A stretch of DNA of 64,000 nt. Origin: Methylobacterium tardum. GTDB taxonomy: Bacteria > Pseudomonadota > Alphaproteobacteria > Rhizobiales > Beijerinckiaceae. The stretch covers positions 3,070,001 to 3,134,000 of the forward strand of contig NZ_CP097484.1 in NCBI RefSeq assembly GCF_023546765.1, written 5' to 3'. The first letter of the stretch is position 1, and every line of letters starts with the position of its first letter. The position numbers and the translations under genes were made by a program. Below the pieces are notes generated by a model, which saw only the letters and a list, made by a program, of their open reading frames with translations, searched no databases and had not been told where the DNA came from. Below, one piece after another: positions 58,988 through 64,000 of the stretch.

Positions 58988-59304
58988 CCCCAAGTTGACC
59001 TTTGAAGCCCCGCCTCACCGGTATTCGACGAACTGCAGCGACCGGATGGAACGTGAGGCAACCATGACTTCTCCAACTTCGGACATTGGCGGGTAAAAGC
59101 CCTATCGTCTGACAAGGGTGGCAAGCGGAAGTTGGGTCAACGCCCGATAGCGGACCTTCGGTTTTGCGCCCATCCCGGTCATTCGACTGGCTGTGATAGC
59201 GTCCTGTAAGCGGACGCTACTAGCGGCGATGGGCGATTTACATAGCTTGCCGCCGTGCAGTTTGCATTCGGATCAGCCGCCGACGGCAAGCCCGGCCTTG
59301 ACCT
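58988..59304. other. Intergenic region with repeat copy C
   Basis: Contains the 75-bp repeat in reverse orientation and no gene that can be supported. Confidence 0.4.
59141..59216 (-). repeat. Interspersed 75-bp repeat, copy C
   Basis: On the minus strand it begins CGTCCGCT (59216-59209); 32 bases from its first base comes GAATGACCGGGATGGGCGCA followed by AAACCGAA and GGTCCGCTATCGGGCG. Spacing is identical to copies A and B. Confidence 0.7.
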
Positions 59305-61266
59305 TCAAGCCGCTCTCACGTCGGCCAAAAAGGTCCTCACCTCATGAGTTAGGCTCTCAGAGTGACGAGCAAGCTCCTGCGCCGCGCTCAAAACCTGGGA
59401 GGCGGCTGCGCTAGTCTGACCCGCTCCCTCCCGCACTCCGGAGATGTTGAGAGTTACCTGCTCGGTTCCGCGGGCAGCCTCCTGTACGTTGCGCGTGATC
59501 TCCTGCGTCGCCGCGCTCTGCTCCTCCATCGCCGCCGCGACGCTGGCGGCGTAAGCTGACATTTCGGCGATCACTTTGCTGATCTGCTGGATATCCGAAA
59601 CAGCCTCATGGGTCGCCTCCTGGATCTGGCTGATCTGGTCCCCGATTTCGACCGTCGCTTTCGAGGTCTGCCCCGCAAGCTGCTTCACCTCGGAGGCGAC
59701 GACCGCAAAACCTCTACCGGCTTCGCCAGCACGGGCCGACTCGATCGTGGCGTTCAGCGCGAGAAGATTGGTCTGACTTGCGATCGCGGAGATCGCTGAT
59801 ACCGCCGCGCTGATCCGCTCAGATGTTCCAGCCAACCGCTGAACGGTCGCATCAGTTCGCGTCGCGCTATCCACGGCTGATCGTGCGACCTGCGCAGACT
59901 GGCCGACCTGCTGCGCGATCTCAGCAACTGACGAAGCCATCTCCTCCGCTGCGGCTGCCACGGTCTGCACGTTGGCCGAAGTCTGGTGGGCTGCGCCCGC
60001 CACCGACACGCTCTGCTGCGTCGTCCGTCCGGCCGTGACCGTCATGGATTGCGCCGTCGCCTCCATCTCGGTGGCCGCTCCAGCCAATCCCTGGGTCAGG
60101 ACCGAGACGTTACGCTCGAACCGCTTGGTCAGATCATCGAGCAAGTTCGCGCGACGCATCTTGGCCGCGTTCTCGACGGCTGCCGCCTCATCGGCCTGCT
60201 GCTTGGCGATCAGCGCGTCCTTGAAGACCTGAACCGCACCGGCCATCGTGCCGATCTCATCACGGCGGTTTTGCGCGTCGATGACGACAGCGGTGTCGCC
60301 GGTGGCCAGTCGTCGCATGACTTCTGTCATCCCAGCAATTGACCGTGCGATGGTGCGGCTCATCACGAAGGACACGAGACCGACAATCAGCACTGTTACA
60401 CCGACCAAGATCCAGCGCAGGGTTTCTGCTGCCGAGCGGGCTTGCCCAATCTCCACTTCTGTCGCCGCTTGCTCCTTCCGGATCTGTGTGCCGATGCTGT
60501 CCACGACGGGCTTCAGATCGGCATAGGTCTTCGAGAGCGTCTTCGTCGCCTCCACCAGACGCAGGCGGCCGTCGATGTAGGCTGAGACATCGCGCTGGTA
60601 TGCCGCCATGCGGGATGTGATCTCGTTCCGGGCCACCTGCGGCAAAGCAGTGTCGCGCATGGCAGCCTCGAACTCGGAAGCGCGTTTCCTGAGTTCCTGC
60701 GCGTACTTCGGATCGAGCCGCAGCATGAAATCCTTCTCATGCCGTCGCATCATCAGCATGAGGTTGGTGAGGCGCAGTTCATCGATCTGCGACAGCCTGG
60801 ACTCAACTTCGTGAACCGAAGTGCGAAGAGAACCTTGCAGGCCGGATTTCTCATCGAGCCCGAGCACACGCGAGGTATTCACCACCTCTGCAAATGCGTC
60901 CTTGTAGTTGCGGAAGCCGGTATGAGCACTGGAGAGCGCCTCCCTGAACGTACCATGCAAGCTGCCATCTTCAACCATACGGTCGAGCCTGATGAGGTCG
61001 GCCCCAACGTGCTTGCTCATCTCATCGTGCTGCGCCACGAAGCTCTCATCCGCCCGCAGCAAAAAGTCCTTCTCGCTTCGGCGAACTCTCAAGAGGTCGG
61101 CATCCAAGGTGGACGCCAGTATCACGCCCTCTGCTGACCGGGATGATTGCTGCTGAAGGTCATCTATCTTCCGGCTGCTAGCATAATCCAAGCCGCTTAC
61201 AGCGATTGCACCAGCGATTCCGGCGAAGCCCAGAAGCCAGAGTCGATGGCGGATGCTTAAGTGCAT
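59305..61266 (-). CDS. HBM-type methyl-accepting chemotaxis protein
   Basis: 653 residues. Membrane helix 1 ([20 protein letters not shown]), a ~250-residue periplasmic part, then helix 2 ([20 protein letters not shown]), HAMP ([20 protein letters not shown]) and signalling domain with tip [20 protein letters not shown] near residue 505. The periplasmic part has the two-module signature [10 protein letters not shown] and [14 protein letters not shown] of helical bimodular (HBM) sensors, which bind small organic acids such as malate, succinate or acetate in known examples. No CheR pentapeptide. The AAAAAA just before the start is unusual. Confidence 0.92.
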   Translation of the reverse strand: MHLSIRHRLWLLGFAGIAGAIAVSGLDYASSRKIDDLQQQSSRSAEGVILASTLDADLLRVRRSEKDFLLRADESFVAQHDEMSKHVGADLIRLDRMVEDGSLHGTFREALSSAHTGFRNYKDAFAEVVNTSRVLGLDEKSGLQGSLRTSVHEVESRLSQIDELRLTNLMLMMRRHEKDFMLRLDPKYAQELRKRASEFEAAMRDTALPQVARNEITSRMAAYQRDVSAYIDGRLRLVEATKTLSKTYADLKPVVDSIGTQIRKEQAATEVEIGQARSAAETLRWILVGVTVLIVGLVSFVMSRTIARSIAGMTEVMRRLATGDTAVVIDAQNRRDEIGTMAGAVQVFKDALIAKQQADEAAAVENAAKMRRANLLDDLTKRFERNVSVLTQGLAGAATEMEATAQSMTVTAGRTTQQSVSVAGAAHQTSANVQTVAAAAEEMASSVAEIAQQVGQSAQVARSAVDSATRTDATVQRLAGTSERISAAVSAISAIASQTNLLALNATIESARAGEAGRGFAVVASEVKQLAGQTSKATVEIGDQISQIQEATHEAVSDIQQISKVIAEMSAYAASVAAAMEEQSAATQEITRNVQEAARGTEQVTLNISGVREGAGQTSAAASQVLSAAQELARHSESLTHEVRTFLADVRAA

Positions 61267-61789
61267 TGCTTTTTTTCCGGCAGCGATTGTGTTCCACCCT
61301 ATCGGCTAGAATGCGTAGGCGGCAATGAATTTTGTATAAAAGTCTCGATCTTACCGAATGAGGAAAGCCAGCCTTGTTCGTAAGCAGACTCCTCTTTCAC
61401 GGAATCGTGATGAACGCTGCGTGTAGTGCCGGACGCGGCTAATCTGGTTGAGGCGTGTCATGCCCGATCCGGCTCAACGCGTTTCCCATGACCGCCTCAT
61501 GCAAGGCGCGTGTCAGGGCCGAACATCGTGGAGCTCTCGGCGGCGATGGTCACCTCCGACCCACAAAGAGGCGTCACTGACACCACCTGCCCAACACTCC
61601 ATCCGAAAATGGATTATGCCGCGGCTAGCTCGTCGTTAAGATCATGCGCTCAGTAGCACGCGCATCAAGAGCCCGCCAACTAGAGAGAGTATCACGGTTT
61701 CAGTTGGCGTGACTGCCCCCTGCAGATTGGCGCGCAATAATCCTTAGAGTGGCTGATTTCCGTATCGAATTTGGCTTATCGGCGAGGCC
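61267..61789. other. Intergenic region
   Basis: About 520 bp with no supportable gene. The right end of the MCP promoter is A+T-rich (TTTTGTATAAAAG). Nothing else stands out. Confidence 0.4.
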
Positions 61790-62107
61790 TTAGCTTACCG
61801 CGGAACCTCGTCCGACCACCTTGAACGAGGCTTTGACGCTCTTCATCTCGAGAATGGAGATGCCGATGCGGTGACCGCTTGCGAGCCGAAGAGTCACAGC
61901 CGACTTGAGCCACATCCGCTCCAATGCCGAGAAGCGGACGTGCAGCGTACCGTGAGCGATGACCCGGCTCGGCGATCCTCCCAGTAGCAGCTCGTACGAG
62001 ACCTTGGTGGGCTTGGTCCCTGGTGCCAGGATCGTGCCTTTTCCCTCCATCACCCGAGGCAGTCCACTGCGCGCGGCGATCTGGAGGAAGCGAGGCTGAG
62101 TTGTCAT
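61790..62107 (-). CDS. Hypothetical protein
   Basis: 105 residues from ATG 62107 (MTTQPRFLQIAARSGLPRVM). The sequence alternates in beta-strand style (TKVSYELLLGGSPSRVIAHG, then AVTLRLASGHRIGISILEMK), suggesting a small beta-barrel or PilZ-like fold, but no PilZ RxxxR motif is seen. A longer start at 62173 is less likely. Confidence 0.5.
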   Translation of the reverse strand: MTTQPRFLQIAARSGLPRVMEGKGTILAPGTKPTKVSYELLLGGSPSRVIAHGTLHVRFSALERMWLKSAVTLRLASGHRIGISILEMKSVKASFKVVGRGSAVS

Positions 62108-62405
62108 AACCGGATAGATGCGATCCGAGGAACACGCCGAGCTAAGCCTGAGAACGTATCTGCAATGTGGCAAGCGGCCTTGCCAAATCCTCCTAGAATT
62201 TATGCTACATGATCCCGTAAGTTGCTGGATTGAGGGAGGTTTTGTGGCATGGCCGCCACAGCGTGGGTCAATCGGGTGCTAAAGCTGCTGAGAAGATGGA
62301 ATAAAATGCAGCGGCATATTGAGGGCGAGCCACGATCACGCATGAGTGCAGCGAACGAAGCCGACGAGAAGCGGCGCGTGTTTGTGCGCTTAGGTGGGGG
62401 AAGAC

Positions 62406-64000
62406 ATGGGGGCCCTTCGCGGGAGCCTGATCGCGTCCGTGGCGCTGTTGCCCGGCATCGCACAGGCGCAGCAATCGGTGACCCTCGGCGAGATCAGCGT
62501 CGTCTCGACCTCGCCAGTCGGGGCCGGTGGCGGTAACTCAAGCCCCGCTCAGAACCTCGACAACGCCGCCCAGGCCGCGCCGACTTTGCCGGTTCAGGCC
62601 GGTGCGATCCGGCTGCGCGGCTCCGAGCAGCTGCTCAACAAGATCCCCACCACCGTCGAGACCGTCACGGCCCAGCAATTTGACGTCGACCGCGGCACCG
62701 ACAGCGTCGCCTTCACGCTCGCCCGCCGGACGCCTGGCGTGAACGTCAGCGACTCGCAAGGCAACGCCAACCGGGTCGATATCACCTACCGCGGTTTCAC
62801 CGCCTCGTCGGCGCAGGGCGTCCCGCAGGGGCTGGCCGTCTACCAGAACGGCACCCGCATCAACGAGGCCTTCGGCGACATCGTCAACTTCGACCTGATC
62901 CCACCACAGGCGATCCAGCGTATCGACATAGTCACCGGCAACCCGGTCTTCGGCCTCAACGCCATCGGTGGCGCGGTCAACATCCAGATGAAGAACGGCT
63001 TCACCTGGCAGGGTACCGAGATCAGCGCCTGGGGCGGCTCCGATGCCCGCACAGCAGGCTACGTCGAGTATGGCAAGGTCGCCGACAACTGGAGCTTTTA
63101 CTTCACGGGCGACGGGCTGAACGACCGCGGCTGGCGCTACCAGAACCCGAGCACGATCGGCCGGCTCTACGCGGATCTCGGCTACCGCTCGCAGGACTCT
63201 GAGTTTCACCTGATAGGGCTTGCGGCCCGCAGCTTCTTCGGGGCTGCCTCCGCCGCGCCTGTCGACTTCACGCACATCGACCCGCGGGCGATCTTCACCA
63301 ACCCGCAGACGACCACCACGGAAGTCGGCATGCTCCAGCTGACCGGCCGGGTCGACATCTCACCGACCTGGGATCTCGCTGGCAACGCCTATTTCCGCCG
63401 CTTCAGCCAGAGCTACCTCGACGGCAACCAGGGCAACTTCGAGAACTGCAGCTCGCGCTCCAGCTTCCGCGGCTTCCTGTGCTTCCAAGATGACGCCTTC
63501 ACACAGGCCGCGGGCCAGAGCCGCAATGCCTTCGCCAATCAGTTCCTGATCCTGGGCCAACAGAACCAGCGTATCCCGTTCCGGGCCAACATCCCGTACG
63601 GCACACTCGACACGACGAAGACTGAGGCGACCGGCTACGGCGGCTCACTGCAGGCAGCCAACCACGACCAGATCTTCGGGCTCAACAACGCCTTCGTGGT
63701 CGGCGGCAGTGTCGACGCGGCGGACTTTTCGTTCAAGTCGTTCAGCACACTGGGCGTGATCAATCCGGACCTGTCGGTCACCACCGACCCAGCCAACCCC
63801 TATTACGGCAACGTCCCTGGCGTCGGCACGCCCTACCTCCGGACGGCCGGCGCACTCGGCATCGCACCCAGCTCGGTTCAGGGCTCGAACCTGTATCTCG
63901 GCCTCTACGCCACCGACACGCTGGACGTGACCGACCGCCTGTCGCTCACCGCCGGCTTCCGCCTCAACTACGCCCGCATCCAGACGCGTGACCAGACCGG
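62406..64000 (+). CDS. TonB-dependent outer-membrane receptor, N-terminal part (cut by window end)
   Basis: About 531 residues are visible from ATG 62406 (after GGGGGAAG) and the frame is open at the window end. A signal peptide (SLIASVALLPGIAQAQQ) precedes a TonB-box-like stretch (VTLGEISVVSTSP) and the plug domain: NKIPTTVETVTAQQFDVDRG, then LARRTPGVNVSDSQGNANRV, FEGFAG-type YRGFTASS, INEAFGDIVNFDLIPPQAIQ, RIDIVTGNPVFGLNAIGGAV. Barrel strands follow. The plug sequence is of the type found in receptors for siderophores or other organic chelates. The ligand cannot be identified. Confidence 0.92.
   Translation, partial: MGALRGSLIASVALLPGIAQAQQSVTLGEISVVSTSPVGAGGGNSSPAQNLDNAAQAAPTLPVQAGAIRLRGSEQLLNKIPTTVETVTAQQFDVDRGTDSVAFTLARRTPGVNVSDSQGNANRVDITYRGFTASSAQGVPQGLAVYQNGTRINEAFGDIVNFDLIPPQAIQRIDIVTGNPVFGLNAIGGAVNIQMKNGFTWQGTEISAWGGSDARTAGYVEYGKVADNWSFYFTGDGLNDRGWRYQNPSTIGRLYADLGYRSQDSEFHLIGLAARSFFGAASAAPVDFTHIDPRAIFTNPQTTTTEVGMLQLTGRVDISPTWDLAGNAYFRRFSQSYLDGNQGNFENCSSRSSFRGFLCFQDDAFTQAAGQSRNAFANQFLILGQQNQRIPFRANIPYGTLDTTKTEATGYGGSLQAANHDQIFGLNNAFVVGGSVDAADFSFKSFSTLGVINPDLSVTTDPANPYYGNVPGVGTPYLRTAGALGIAPSSVQGSNLYLGLYATDTLDVTDRLSLTAGFRLNYARIQTRDQT

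Overview
The window looks like alphaproteobacterial DNA of a Methylobacterium-like Rhizobiales bacterium. The signs are very high G+C, a GcrA-family regulator, a Ku/LigD pair, many methyl-accepting chemotaxis proteins (MCPs) and GGDEF/EAL/HD-GYP proteins, and small hypothetical proteins of a methylobacterial type. The genus is inferred from general resemblance, not from a search.

Layout. (1) 0-2.4 kb: divergent non-homologous end-joining pair, ligD (cut by the window edge) and ku (frameshifted). (2) 2.5-17 kb: signalling genes (an MCP, a GAF-PAS-GGDEF-EAL protein, a MHYT hybrid kinase) set among gene wreckage: 5'-truncated oxidoreductase, pxpC, GH15 and SDR pieces, an MFS gene with an in-frame stop, a porin tail, and IS110, IS3 and IS256 remnants. 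(3) 17-21 kb: small secreted, membrane and hypothetical proteins. (4) 21.2-26.5 kb: a sensory cassette (LOV-like PAS, PAS-PAS-MCP, HD-GYP, PAS) flanked by two same-orientation copies of the 3' end of an HNH gene. (5) 26.7-34 kb: a frameshifted ferritin-like gene, an IS5 remnant, a GST, small proteins, a membrane protein, a cupredoxin and YihY. (6) 34.2-42.5 kb: a nine-gene leftward cluster (RibD-like reductase, SDR, two MFS exporters, carboxymuconolactone decarboxylase, two cupins, tautomerase, zinc ADH) opposite a LysR regulator, probably a detoxification or efflux operon. (7) 42.7-45.4 kb: a lower-G+C orphan gene with a HEPN-like segment, and an amine oxidase. (8) About 45.9-57 kb: an integrative, phage-like element with a Cro-like HTH, GcrA, a HIRAN protein, hypotheticals, an amino-methyltransferase, a phosphoesterase and a tyrosine recombinase ending at a 45-nt 3' fragment of tRNA-Met. 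(9) 57.8-64 kb: a membrane phosphoesterase, an HBM-type MCP and a TonB-dependent receptor (cut by the window end).

Two window-wide features stand out. At least a dozen otherwise good genes carry one single-base indel or stop, often in short G/C runs, so sequencing error must be excluded before calling them pseudogenes. A roughly 75-bp interspersed repeat with fixed internal spacing occurs three times in intergenic DNA. The regulatory highlight is a sigma70-like promoter with a perfect palindrome over its -10 inside the integrative element.
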